DNA of 38,811 nucleotides, from assembly GCA_947164865.1 (NCBI GenBank), contig CAMUYA010000029.1:1-38811 (forward strand), in the 5' to 3' direction. Positions within the stretch are counted from its first letter, which is position 1; each line of letters starts with the position of its first letter. The translations under genes and the position numbers were made by a program. Below, one piece after another: positions 24,730 to 32,757 of the stretch. The notes under the pieces were generated by a model, which saw nothing but the letters and a program-made list of their open reading frames with translations, made no database searches and had not been told where the DNA came from. The DNA comes from an uncultured Lachnospiraceae bacterium (lineage in GTDB: Bacteria > Bacillota > Clostridia > Lachnospirales > Lachnospiraceae).

Positions 24730-25467
24730 TTGCGAAACGAATATGTTATCAGATTAAAATCGAGCAAGCATAAGCGAAAAGTGTTCAGGCATCTGATCCT
24801 TGCTTCCGATGACACTGAAGACAGACCTAAGGTCTTAAAGTATCATGTTATGACCATAATCGTTCTGGCGATAATCTTCAGTCTTGTGCTTGGAGGGTTT
24901 GTAGGTCTCGTTATATTTGAAAGAGGAAGGGACCAGCGTTTTGAACGGACCATAGCCGAGAGGGACAGCGTGATCGAGCAGCTTGAGGGTGATAAGGTAT
25001 CACTTAACGGAGAGATCGCCTCTCTTAACGACAAGATCGAGATCCTGAGCAATACGGTTGCAACAAAGACAGCCAACGAAAACGAGCTTACGGAAACGCT
25101 GGAAGCACAGTCCATCCCTTCAGATTATCCCCTTACCGGAAGTGCCACCGTTAATCCGATGGATGGGGACGAGATAGGATGCGTATTTGAGGCATCTGAC
25201 GGTGTTACCGTAGTCGCTACGGCCTCCGGAAAAGTATCGGAGATCTACGAAGATGAGAACTACGGAAATGTAGTAGTTATCGACCACGGGAACGGATACA
25301 TCACCACCTATATGAATAAAGGTGATGCAATGGTAAAGAAAGGCGATGAGGTATCTCAGGGCACGACACTGTTTATTATAGGAGACGGAAATTACGAGCT
25401 GAGATATCAGATATCAAACGAAGGAACATATATAGATCCATTGGAAGTTATCCAGATAGAAGGGTAA
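24730..25467 (+). CDS. Membrane-anchored, degenerate M23 (LytM) domain protein
   Basis: A basic cytoplasmic head of about 37 residues leads to one membrane segment (38-63), an outside coiled coil (about 66-125) and a LytM fold (about 150-235; YGNVVVIDHGNGYITTYMNKG). The zinc ligands of active M23 peptidases are not present: the HxxxD position reads CVFEA, the catalytic histidine after TTY is Asn, and the final HxH reads ELRYQ. It should therefore bind peptidoglycan or activate another hydrolase rather than cut. The TTG start has AGGAGG six bases upstream. The next gene is a bactofilin; such pairs are known to place cell-wall enzymes at chosen sites. Confidence 0.82.
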   Translation: MRNEYVIRLKSSKHKRKVFRHLILASDDTEDRPKVLKYHVMTIIVLAIIFSLVLGGFVGLVIFERGRDQRFERTIAERDSVIEQLEGDKVSLNGEIASLNDKIEILSNTVATKTANENELTETLEAQSIPSDYPLTGSATVNPMDGDEIGCVFEASDGVTVVATASGKVSEIYEDENYGNVVVIDHGNGYITTYMNKGDAMVKKGDEVSQGTTLFIIGDGNYELRYQISNEGTYIDPLEVIQIEG

Positions 25468-25481
25468 AAAAAGGAGACGAA

Positions 25482-25949
25482 ATGGCTAAAAACGAAACAA
25501 TAAAAATTGCAACTTTGATCGGACAGGGAAGTGTCTGCGACGGAGACTTCAAGTGTAACGGCAGCGTAAGGATCGACGGAACCGTTAACGGAGAGGTTAC
25601 CGTGAGCGGAATACTTGTTCTCGGCGCAGCAGGTGAGATAAACGGAAATATAACCGCAAAGGCAGTTCAGATCGGCGGACAGGTTACCGGAGATATAAAT
25701 GCACCCGAGAGAGCGGAACTTACATCAACTTCGAAGGTTATCGGAAATATCACGACAAACCTTATCGTCATCGATGAAAATGCCGTATTCCAGGGTGCGG
25801 TAAACATGAATCAGGAAGCTCCCGAGAGAAAAGGGGGATATCTTTTGAGAAAGGCTATCAAATCCGGCAAAAGATCGGCTGAATCGGCTGTAAATGATGC
25901 CCTCAAAGATATAGAATCCGATTCGGATATACAGACAGAAAGCGTTTGA
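25482..25949 (+). CDS. Bactofilin family cytoskeletal protein
   Basis: Bactofilins form nucleotide-free filaments from a right-handed beta-helix and recruit wall enzymes or polar factors. The repeating hydrophobic pattern from about residue 10 to 110, with GSVRIDGTVNGEV, GNITAKAVQIGGQVTGDI and VIGNITTNLIVI, is typical. The tail from 115 on is polar and basic, then acidic. The length of 155 residues is usual. It starts 14 bp after the M23-like gene with AAGGAG in the gap, so the two are one operon. A hairpin with TTTT follows its stop codon. Confidence 0.92.
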   Translation: MAKNETIKIATLIGQGSVCDGDFKCNGSVRIDGTVNGEVTVSGILVLGAAGEINGNITAKAVQIGGQVTGDINAPERAELTSTSKVIGNITTNLIVIDENAVFQGAVNMNQEAPERKGGYLLRKAIKSGKRSAESAVNDALKDIESDSDIQTESV

Positions 25950-25950
25950 T

Positions 25951-25970
25951 CAAGAATCATTTCTTGTTTT
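25951..25970 (+). terminator. Terminator after the bactofilin gene
   Basis: CAAGAA and TTCTTG pair around a 4-base loop and run into TTTTCTTCTT. It overlaps the 3' end of the convergent yerC-like gene. Confidence 0.6.
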
Positions 25971-26259
25971 CTTCTTCACGGAGCCTTCCCAGCACAAGGT
26001 CGTAACCGTCATTGCCATATGTAAGAGAGCGGTTCACGCGGCTTATCGTTGCTGTGGAGGCTCCTGTTTTTGATGCTATGGCAAGGTAGGTCTGGTCACT
26101 CTTAAGCATTGTGGCCACTTCGAAGCGCTGAGCCATGGACTGAAGCTCGTTTATAGTGCAGAGGTCCTCAAAAAATGCATAACACTCATCAAGATCCTTA
26201 AGCTGGAGAATAGCCTTAAACAGTGTGTCTGTGGCCTCATTTTTCAGTTTGTCTCTCAT
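25957..26259 (-). CDS. YerC/TrpR-like transcriptional regulator
   Basis: This 100-residue helical protein is related to the Trp repressor, with a helix-turn-helix at about residues 58-80 (YLAIASKTGASTATISRVNRSL in pieces). ELQSMAQRFEVATML before it is the family's other hallmark. It is the only protein gene on the - strand in the window. It converges on the bactofilin gene and diverges from the DUF1836 gene. The family's ligand and targets are unknown in this group. A palindromic set of TAAAGT half-sites lies over its likely -10 box, which would fit control of its own gene. Confidence 0.88.
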   Translation of the reverse strand: MRDKLKNEATDTLFKAILQLKDLDECYAFFEDLCTINELQSMAQRFEVATMLKSDQTYLAIASKTGASTATISRVNRSLTYGNDGYDLVLGRLREEENKK

Positions 26260-26334
26260 AATTCAAGTCTCCCATCAATTACACTTTCATACGTTAAAAC
26301 ATGAAACTAAAAACATTTTAACTCTTTATTTGAT

Positions 26335-26362
26335 TAAAGTAAAGACTTTATTATACTAAAGT
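26335..26362. promoter_or_regulatory. Three alternating half-sites in the divergent control region
   Basis: TAAAGT (26335-26340), ACTTTA (26345-26350) and TAAAGT (26357-26362) give two overlapping palindromes. The second, GACTTTA with TAAAGTC around six bases, covers a perfect TATAAT on the - strand (26350-26355) that would serve the yerC-like gene. This layout suggests a repressor site; the identity of the protein is unknown. Confidence 0.5.
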
Positions 26363-26366
26363 CGTC

Positions 26367-26395
26367 TTGTAAAATACCCCCAAAAAAGTTAAAAT
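26367..26395 (+). promoter_or_regulatory. Probable promoter of the DUF1836 gene
   Basis: TTGTAA (26367-26372) and TAAAAT (26390-26395) are 17 bases apart, about 50 bp before the gene and just beside the half-site array. Confidence 0.6.
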
Positions 26396-26447
26396 GGATT
26401 AGTGCGGTTTAAGTGATATTCCGTGAATGAAGGAAGAGGAAAGCAAG

Positions 26448-27233
26448 ATGCAGGAACAAAGCTTGGATCAGCTTTTGGAAAAGATAAATAACAAGATAAC
26501 TGCCATCAGCCCCATCGATAAGGAAGACATTCCCGTAGTTCCGCTGTATATGGACCAGCTGACTACATTTATGGACAGCAAGCTGAGAAGCAGTCTGCGT
26601 AATTCCACCGAGGATAAGGTCCTGACCAAGACCATGATCAACAATTACGCAAAGAACGATCTGATACCGCCTCCGATCAAAAAGAGATATTCCAAAGATC
26701 ATCTCTACGAGCTTCTTTTCATTTTCTACTTTAAGAATTTCATGTCCATAGGGGATATACAGACGCTTCTTTCCCCCATTACGGCAGAATTTTTCGGGAA
26801 GAGAAAAGAAAAAGGATTCGGAATAGAAGATATATATGAATCCCTGTATAACATGCTAAAAGGCACAAGAGGTAGACTGCGCGAAGAACTTGAGAGAAAC
26901 TATGAATCAGTCAAAGATGCCTTTGACGGTGTTTCAGTCGATAAAAGGGAATATCTTAAAAAGTTTGCGTTTATATGCGAGCTTTCGTATGACATATATC
27001 TCAAGAAATATATAATCGAGCAGATGGTGGATGAGATTTCCGATGATTATATTATCGAAAGAGAGAGTGCATACGAGGATGAGATGCGCAAAAAAGCGGC
27101 CAAGGAAGCTACTCAGGAAGCTATGCGCATCGCAAAGTTGAAGCATGAAAAGAACAAGGCTTTGGAGAAGGCAAGGCAGGAAAAGATAAAGGGAACACAG
27201 TCGTATTCCTCTCTTAGCAAGAAGCTGATCTGA
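26448..27233 (+). CDS. DUF1836 domain protein, MerR-like putative regulator
   Basis: The N-terminal region matches the DUF1836 pattern: VPLYMDQLTTFMD, then LTKTMINNYAKNDLIPPPIKKRYSKDHL in pieces, a winged-helix stretch resembling MerR proteins, followed by FYFKNFMSIGDIQTLL. The C-terminal part, from about 195, is charged and helical, rich in Lys, Glu and Ala, and probably a coiled coil. No effector domain is recognisable. ATG 26448 (261 residues) has GAGGAAAG upstream, while ATG 26427 has no ribosome site. It is divergent from the yerC-like regulator and 23 bp ahead of pcrA. The function of the family is not known to me. Confidence 0.82.
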   Translation: MQEQSLDQLLEKINNKITAISPIDKEDIPVVPLYMDQLTTFMDSKLRSSLRNSTEDKVLTKTMINNYAKNDLIPPPIKKRYSKDHLYELLFIFYFKNFMSIGDIQTLLSPITAEFFGKRKEKGFGIEDIYESLYNMLKGTRGRLREELERNYESVKDAFDGVSVDKREYLKKFAFICELSYDIYLKKYIIEQMVDEISDDYIIERESAYEDEMRKKAAKEATQEAMRIAKLKHEKNKALEKARQEKIKGTQSYSSLSKKLI

Positions 27234-27256
27234 GGCCGGTGAAATAAAGGACTGAT

Positions 27257-29509
27257 ATGGCGATAACCGATTTACTCAATGACAAACAAAAAGAAGCAGT
27301 GGTTCACACAGAAGGGCCACTGCTTATTCTTGCGGGAGCGGGTTCCGGAAAGACAAGGACCGTCACTCACCGCATTGCATATATGATAGGCGAGAAGAAT
27401 ATCGACCCGTGGAACATACTTGCCATTACTTTCACCAACAAAGCAGCCGAAGAAATGAGAAACAGGATCGAAAAGCTTGTGGGATTCGGTGCAGACAGAA
27501 TATGGGTCATGACTTTCCATGCCACTTGTATCAGAATACTCAGAAGGCATATCGATCTGTTGGGATACGACACCAACTTTACCGTTTACGATACAGATGA
27601 TCAGAAATCGGTAATGAAGAATGTGTGCAAAAAGCTTAACATCGATACAAAGCAGTATAAGGAAAGAGCTCTTCTTACAGCGATTTCAAACGCAAAAGAC
27701 AATCTTGTGAGCGTGACAGAGTATGCCAATTCCACTTTCGGAGACTTCACTAAAATAGTTGTGGCCAGAGCATACAGAGAGTATCAGGATCAGCTCAAAA
27801 AGAGTAACGCTCTTGACTTTGACGATATTATAGTGCTGACGGTGGAGCTTTTCGAGAAGCATCCCGAGATACTGGATTACTATCAGGAACGCTTCAAATA
27901 CATAAGCGTTGACGAGTATCAGGATACAAACAAGGCACAGTTTGAATTTATCAGGCTGCTCTCATCAAAGTACAGAAACCTGTGTGTAGTGGGAGATGAC
28001 GATCAGTCCATATACAAGTTCAGAGGAGCCAACATCCGTAATATCCTTGATTTTGAGGAATACTATCCGGAAGCCAAAGTGATAAAGCTCGAGCAGAACT
28101 ACCGCTCAACTCAGAATATACTTGATGCGGCAAACAGCGTGATAGCCAACAATGCTTCAAGGAAGGACAAAAGCCTTTGGACTGCCGAGGGAGCGGGGCA
28201 CAAGATCAGATTCCTTCAGTTGGACAACGCATACGAGGAAGCGGAGACAATTGTTGACGAGATCAGTACCGCAAATATAAAGGAAGGCATATCATACAGC
28301 GATTTTGCGGTTCTTTACAGGACGAACGCTCAGGCCCGTCTTATCGAAGAAAGGCTGGTCCTGAGGGGCATTCCCTACAATGTGGTGGGAGGTACCAACT
28401 TTTATTCCCGTGCGGAGATCAAGGACATGATCGCCTATCTGAAGACCATAGATAACGGACAGGATGAAGTGGCCCTGAGGCGCATTATCAATGTACCAAA
28501 AAGAAGCATCGGAACGGCCACTCTGGACAAACTGCTGGATTTTGCCGATATGACGGACGATTCGCTTTTTGGGGCTATGCAGAATGCCGATAATGTTCCG
28601 GGGCTTTCGAAGAGCGCTGCAAAGATAAATGCGTTTGTGAAGCTGATCGAGGACCTGCGCGGAGAGATAAAAGAGATCGGTATTTCGGGAGTGATCACTC
28701 AGATCATCGAAAGGACCGGATATGATGATTATCTCAGAGATCAGGATGACGAAACGGCTGATGACCGTATAGATAACGTTGCGGAACTAATAACCAAAGC
28801 AAAGAACTTTGAGGAGGTTCATGATGAGGTCTCATTGACGGATTTCCTTGAGGAAGTTGCGCTTGTTTCGGATATAGACAATATAGAAAGCGGCGATGGG
28901 AGAGTGCTGCTCATGACTCTCCACAGCGCCAAAGGGCTGGAATTCCCGAGGGTGTTTATTGCGGGAATGGAGGACGGTTTATTCCCGGGAATGGGAACAA
29001 TATCTTCAGGAGACCTTGAAGAAATGGAAGAGGAAAGAAGACTGGCCTATGTCGGGATCACGAGAGCAAAAGAGTACCTGACACTCACCTGTGCCAAAAT
29101 GAGAATGCTCAGGGGGGAGACGCAGTTTAACCCCATAAGCAGATTTGTGAGAGAGATTCCAAGGGAACTCATTGACGGAAATGCAAGAGGTTACGAAAAA
29201 TCAGCCGAAAGGTATGAGAGACCGTCGGCAGTGATCGCAAGACCTGTAATGCCGGAGAGCAGGAAACCTGCCATGCAGAAGGAAATAGGCGCGTTGAATG
29301 CTCTGGCCGGGCTTACAAAAGGTGCTCCGTCAGGGCCTGTAACGGAGCTTTCGTACACGACCGGAGATACCGTTAATCACAAGAAGTTCGGAAGAGGAAC
29401 CGTATTAAGCATATCGAAGGAACCGAGAGATTTTAAAGTAACTGTGGATTTTGATGCTTTTGGTCAAAAAATTATGTACGCTTCCTTTGCAAAGCTTGAA
29501 AAAGTCTGA
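27257..29509 (+). CDS. pcrA: ATP-dependent DNA helicase PcrA/UvrD
   Basis: This superfamily 1A helicase moves 3' to 5' and works in excision repair, replication restart and clearing RecA or RNA polymerase. The motifs are intact: AGAGSGKT near residues 26-33, DEYQDTN, VGDDDQSIYKFRGA, QNYRST, LMTLHSAKGLEF and YVGITRAK. The C-terminal tail has the small RNA-polymerase-binding domain seen in PcrA (GDTVNHKKFGRGTVLSI). At 750 residues it is the usual length. It starts 23 bp after the DUF1836 gene. Confidence 0.96.
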   Translation: MAITDLLNDKQKEAVVHTEGPLLILAGAGSGKTRTVTHRIAYMIGEKNIDPWNILAITFTNKAAEEMRNRIEKLVGFGADRIWVMTFHATCIRILRRHIDLLGYDTNFTVYDTDDQKSVMKNVCKKLNIDTKQYKERALLTAISNAKDNLVSVTEYANSTFGDFTKIVVARAYREYQDQLKKSNALDFDDIIVLTVELFEKHPEILDYYQERFKYISVDEYQDTNKAQFEFIRLLSSKYRNLCVVGDDDQSIYKFRGANIRNILDFEEYYPEAKVIKLEQNYRSTQNILDAANSVIANNASRKDKSLWTAEGAGHKIRFLQLDNAYEEAETIVDEISTANIKEGISYSDFAVLYRTNAQARLIEERLVLRGIPYNVVGGTNFYSRAEIKDMIAYLKTIDNGQDEVALRRIINVPKRSIGTATLDKLLDFADMTDDSLFGAMQNADNVPGLSKSAAKINAFVKLIEDLRGEIKEIGISGVITQIIERTGYDDYLRDQDDETADDRIDNVAELITKAKNFEEVHDEVSLTDFLEEVALVSDIDNIESGDGRVLLMTLHSAKGLEFPRVFIAGMEDGLFPGMGTISSGDLEEMEEERRLAYVGITRAKEYLTLTCAKMRMLRGETQFNPISRFVREIPRELIDGNARGYEKSAERYERPSAVIARPVMPESRKPAMQKEIGALNALAGLTKGAPSGPVTELSYTTGDTVNHKKFGRGTVLSISKEPRDFKVTVDFDAFGQKIMYASFAKLEKV

Positions 29510-29573
29510 CGAATATGCTAATATTAAGAAAATTCAGTTTTAGGGGTTTTGCCCGGAAAGGCAGGATTGAGGA

Positions 29574-29879
29574 ATGAGTAAAATTGAAGAGTATTTCGAC
29601 AACATCAAGACGGAAGCTCCCGCTAAGCTTGAGCAGATGAAAGAGAATATCAAACTCAAGAATTTCCTTAAAAAGAAAGAGGCTGAGGAGATCATCGAGG
29701 AGATCGAAGAAGAGCGCAAGGTTAAAGCATGGGTAATCATCCTTGCTATTATCGGCGTTATCGCTATCGGATGTCTTGTCGGATATCTTGTTTATCGCAG
29801 CAAGAAGAAACCGTCATATCTTGATGATTTCAGTGATGATTTCGCAGATGATGACGAATTCTTTGACGACGAAGAATAA
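29574..29879 (+). CDS. Small single-pass membrane protein with acidic tail
   Basis: I do not recognise a named family. The protein of 101 residues has a charged, helical N-terminal half (about 1-50, rich in Lys and Glu), one membrane segment at about 52-74 (VIILAIIGVIAIGCLVGYLVY), then a few basic residues and an Asp/Glu-rich tail with the near-repeats DDFSDDF and ADDDEFFDDEE. By the positive-inside rule the position of the basic stop is ambiguous, because both sides of the membrane segment are basic. GAGGA precedes the ATG. It lies between pcrA and a terminator, and is probably transcribed with pcrA. Confidence 0.8.
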   Translation: MSKIEEYFDNIKTEAPAKLEQMKENIKLKNFLKKKEAEEIIEEIEEERKVKAWVIILAIIGVIAIGCLVGYLVYRSKKKPSYLDDFSDDFADDDEFFDDEE

Positions 29880-29945
29880 TCTGATCTGACAGGAAATAAT
29901 AGTTTGAACGGATAGAGCGTGTAACTCTGTCATTTGTGTAGCATA

Positions 29946-29979
29946 TCAGGGAAGGCAAGATCGCGTTCCCTGATTTTTG
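29946..29979 (+). terminator. Terminator of the pcrA unit
   Basis: TCAGGGAA (29946-29953) pairs with TTCCCTGA (29966-29973) around a 12-base loop and is followed by TTTTT. Confidence 0.88.
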
Positions 29980-30015
29980 TGTTTAAAGGATAAATTTTTT
30001 TACAATCGGAGAATT

Positions 30016-31509
30016 ATGAAAAAAGGTCAGGAGATAACCGGAAAGGTAATTGATTTAAAATACCCCAATATCGGTGTGGTTGAAACGGATGAGGGAGAAA
30101 GGGTTGTTGTAAAGAATTCTCTCCCGGGGCAGAAGGTACGAGCCAGGATAAACAAACTGCGCCACGGCAAAGCGGAAGGTTCACTTCTTGAAGTGACGGA
30201 AAAATCGCCGTCAGAAACAGGGGAAAGCTGCCCTCATTTTGGTAAATGCGGTGGATGTAATTATATATCTCTGCCCTACGAAGAGGAATTGAAGATCAAG
30301 AATAACATGATCCATAAGCTTCTTGAGCCTGTTCTTTCACTGCAACGCGGCGACTATGCGTGGGAGGATATATGTGGAAGTCCCGTTCAGTACGGATATC
30401 GAAACAAGATGGAGTTCACTTTCGGTGATGAATACATGGGAGGACCTCTTGCCCTGGGTATGCATAAACGAAACAGTCATTATGACATTGTGAATGTGTG
30501 TGAGTGCAGGATCGTTGATGACGATTACCGGAAGATACTCGGGCTGACGAGGGATTACTTCGACAAGCAGGGACTTCCCTTTTATCACAGATTAAAGCAT
30601 ACCGGGTATCTGAGGCATCTGCTTGTGAGAAAAGCAGCAAAGACCGGCGAGATAATGGTTGCGATAGTCACCACATCGCAGCTTGAGTTTGATATGTGTG
30701 GATATGTTTACGAACTACAGAGTCTGTCTCTGAACGGGAAGATAGAAAGTATTATACATACGATAAATGATTCCTTTGCAGACGCAGTATATTCCGATAA
30801 AAGCACTGTCCTGTACGGCAGGGATTATATTGAAGAGGAGATACTTGGATTATCCTTCAGGATAACCGAATTCTCGTTTTTCCAGACCAACACATATGGC
30901 TGTGAGGTGCTGTATTCCAAGGCCAGGGAATATGCTAAGGAAGCTCTGGGTAACGACAGTCTGTCTGAAGGTTATGAATCCGGAAAAAAGTGCGGAGTGC
31001 TTTATGATCTTTACTCGGGTACCGGGACCATCGCACAGCTGATGTCTCCCTCGGCAGGCAAAGTGATAGGGGTTGAGATCGTCGAAGAGGCTGTTGCGGC
31101 AGCAAGGGAAAATGCTCAAAAGAACGGACTCGGTAACTGCGAATTTATAGCGGGCGATGTGTTAAAAGTGCTAGATGAGATTGAAGAAAAACCGGATATG
31201 ATCATTCTTGATCCCCCCAGGGACGGCATTCATCCCAAGGCAATCGGAAAGATCATCGATTACGGCGTGGAGCATATCCTCTATATCTCCTGTAAGCCTA
31301 CAAGTCTTGCAAGAGATCTGGAAATATTTATCGAAAACGGATACGAAGCAACGAAGCTTTGTTGTATAGACCAATTCCCTTGGACCGGGCATGTGGAGGT
31401 CTGTTGTTTGCTTGAGAGGTTAAGATCCGCAAAGGATCATATTGAAATCACGATTGATGCGGAGGATTACTATAGAATAAAGGATTCCGAGAAGAAACAG
31501 GATGAGTAA
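30016..31509 (+). CDS. rlmD: 23S rRNA (uracil-C5)-methyltransferase, RlmD/RlmCD type
   Basis: A TRAM RNA-binding domain covers residues 3-60. The iron-sulfur motif C72-x5-C78-x2-C81 follows, with a further CEC pair near 165. The SAM domain has LYDLYSGTGTIAQL, DPPRDGIHPKAI and YISCKPTSLARDL, where C426 is the catalytic nucleophile that attacks uracil C6. The target in family members is U1939 and/or U747 of 23S rRNA. I choose ATG 30016 (497 residues) because family members begin with the TRAM domain; a TTG at 29977 would overlap the upstream terminator. This is the last clearly conserved housekeeping gene before the accessory region. Confidence 0.92.
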   Translation: MKKGQEITGKVIDLKYPNIGVVETDEGERVVVKNSLPGQKVRARINKLRHGKAEGSLLEVTEKSPSETGESCPHFGKCGGCNYISLPYEEELKIKNNMIHKLLEPVLSLQRGDYAWEDICGSPVQYGYRNKMEFTFGDEYMGGPLALGMHKRNSHYDIVNVCECRIVDDDYRKILGLTRDYFDKQGLPFYHRLKHTGYLRHLLVRKAAKTGEIMVAIVTTSQLEFDMCGYVYELQSLSLNGKIESIIHTINDSFADAVYSDKSTVLYGRDYIEEEILGLSFRITEFSFFQTNTYGCEVLYSKAREYAKEALGNDSLSEGYESGKKCGVLYDLYSGTGTIAQLMSPSAGKVIGVEIVEEAVAAARENAQKNGLGNCEFIAGDVLKVLDEIEEKPDMIILDPPRDGIHPKAIGKIIDYGVEHILYISCKPTSLARDLEIFIENGYEATKLCCIDQFPWTGHVEVCCLLERLRSAKDHIEITIDAEDYYRIKDSEKKQDE

Positions 31510-31519
31510 GTTTTCTTAG

Positions 31520-31663
31520 CCTGTATACGGAGATGATGGAAATATTGAGAGATACAACATCTTCCGGGGAAGGCTTTTAATCAGACATGCTTCAAGCGGG
31601 AAGAAATATCTTTATGATATTTTGGAAATAAAAAAAGAAACAGGCAAGTCCTGTCAGACCTAA
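31520..31663 (+). pseudogene. C-terminal remnant resembling a mobile-element protein
   Basis: A 47-codon frame bounded by stops starts 10 bp after the rlmD stop codon and has no start codon with a ribosome site. It reads in part YGDDGNIERYN, then LLIRHASSGKKYLYDILEIKKET, before its stop. From memory, this 'RH..dGk.YLYD...IKKE' ending is common in large conjugative-element and phage proteins of Lachnospiraceae. It is therefore likely the surviving tail of such a gene. The remaining gap, 31664-31855, holds no gene I can see, only an AT-rich leader with the ribosome site of the next gene. Confidence 0.55.
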
Positions 31664-31855
31664 GTCCTACCCGGTGAAAACCCATTTCTTAGTTAGAAAG
31701 ATACCAAAAAAAGAGGGATTTGTCAAATTACAGGATGCATATTCGCAAGTATAGACAGATAATAGATTAAGCCGGACAAAACGGAGCATAAACAGACAGG
31801 ATTTCTTTTGCAGTTCCGTGTAGTATTAATCCATCAAAGAGAAGGAGTGTGACAA

Positions 31856-32740
31856 ATGGAGTGGCTTACCGGCATTCGGAAGGCAATCGATTACATGGAA
31901 GAGCATCTGGAAGATAACATCAGTGCGCAGGATGTTGCCGGACAGGTCTTTATGTCCTCGTTCTTTTTTCAGAAGGGATTCTCGCTGATGACCGGTTACG
32001 GACTGAGTGAGTATATCAGAAACCGCAGGCTGTACAAGGCAGCGCTGGACCTTCAGAAAACAGATGAAAAGATAATCGATATTGCGTTTCGCTACTGCTA
32101 TGAAACACCCGAAAGCTTTACAAAAGCTTTTTCGCGTTTTCATGGTGTGAGCCCTTCACAGGTGCGGGAAGGCGCACCGATAAAACCATTTCTTCCTCTG
32201 AAAGTTGAAATTTCTATTCACGGAGGTAATAAGATGGATTATAAAATTAAAACTATGACCGGCTTCAAGGTAATCGGATTTGCAAGAGTATTTGACGGAG
32301 AGACTTCTTACGTGGAGATTCCCAGGTTCTGGGATGAAATCCGCAACAAATATGCAGGCAATGTCTGGAAAGGAAATGCTCCGACAAATATATATGAAAA
32401 AGCAATCGTAGATAACAACATCGGTGAATATGGTGTTTGTGTTGATGATGTCGGCGACGGCAGGTTCAGCTATATCGTTGCAGGTATTTACAAGGGCGGC
32501 GATGTGCCGGAAGGAATGACCGTTTATGAACTTCCGGATTTTGACTGGGCGATCTTCGATTGTTACGGTCCCTGCCCCAAAGCGCTTCAGGATGTAAACA
32601 CAAAAATCTGGAAAGAGTGGCTGCCGGGTAACCCTGACTTTGAGTTCCCGGGTCGTGTTAACATTGAGTGGTACGGAGATGGAGACCCGAGTGCTTCGGA
32701 TTATCACGCTGCAATCTGGATTCCTGTAAAGAAGAAATAA
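31856..32740 (+). CDS. AraC-family regulator fused to a GyrI-like ligand-binding domain
   Basis: The N-terminal 105 residues form the AraC double helix-turn-helix (AIDYMEEHLEDNISAQDVA, then IDIAFRYCYETPESFTKAFSRFHGVSPSQ in pieces). From about 122 on a GyrI-like (AraE-bind) domain begins YKIKTMTGFKVIGF and ends in IWIPVKK. This order is that of Rob and BmrR-like sensors, which bind small lipophilic or cationic molecules. GAAGGAG precedes the ATG. The alpha/alpha-toroid gene starts 17 bp after its stop, so the two probably form one unit. The ligand is unknown, and no efflux pump is next to it. Confidence 0.9.
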   Translation: MEWLTGIRKAIDYMEEHLEDNISAQDVAGQVFMSSFFFQKGFSLMTGYGLSEYIRNRRLYKAALDLQKTDEKIIDIAFRYCYETPESFTKAFSRFHGVSPSQVREGAPIKPFLPLKVEISIHGGNKMDYKIKTMTGFKVIGFARVFDGETSYVEIPRFWDEIRNKYAGNVWKGNAPTNIYEKAIVDNNIGEYGVCVDDVGDGRFSYIVAGIYKGGDVPEGMTVYELPDFDWAIFDCYGPCPKALQDVNTKIWKEWLPGNPDFEFPGRVNIEWYGDGDPSASDYHAAIWIPVKKK

Positions 32741-32757
32741 GCAGGAGGGCGAGAAGA

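Noticed and set aside
31664..31855. Further coding remnant after the mobile-element fragment
   Set aside because: All frames are broken by frequent stops and no recognisable peptide appears.
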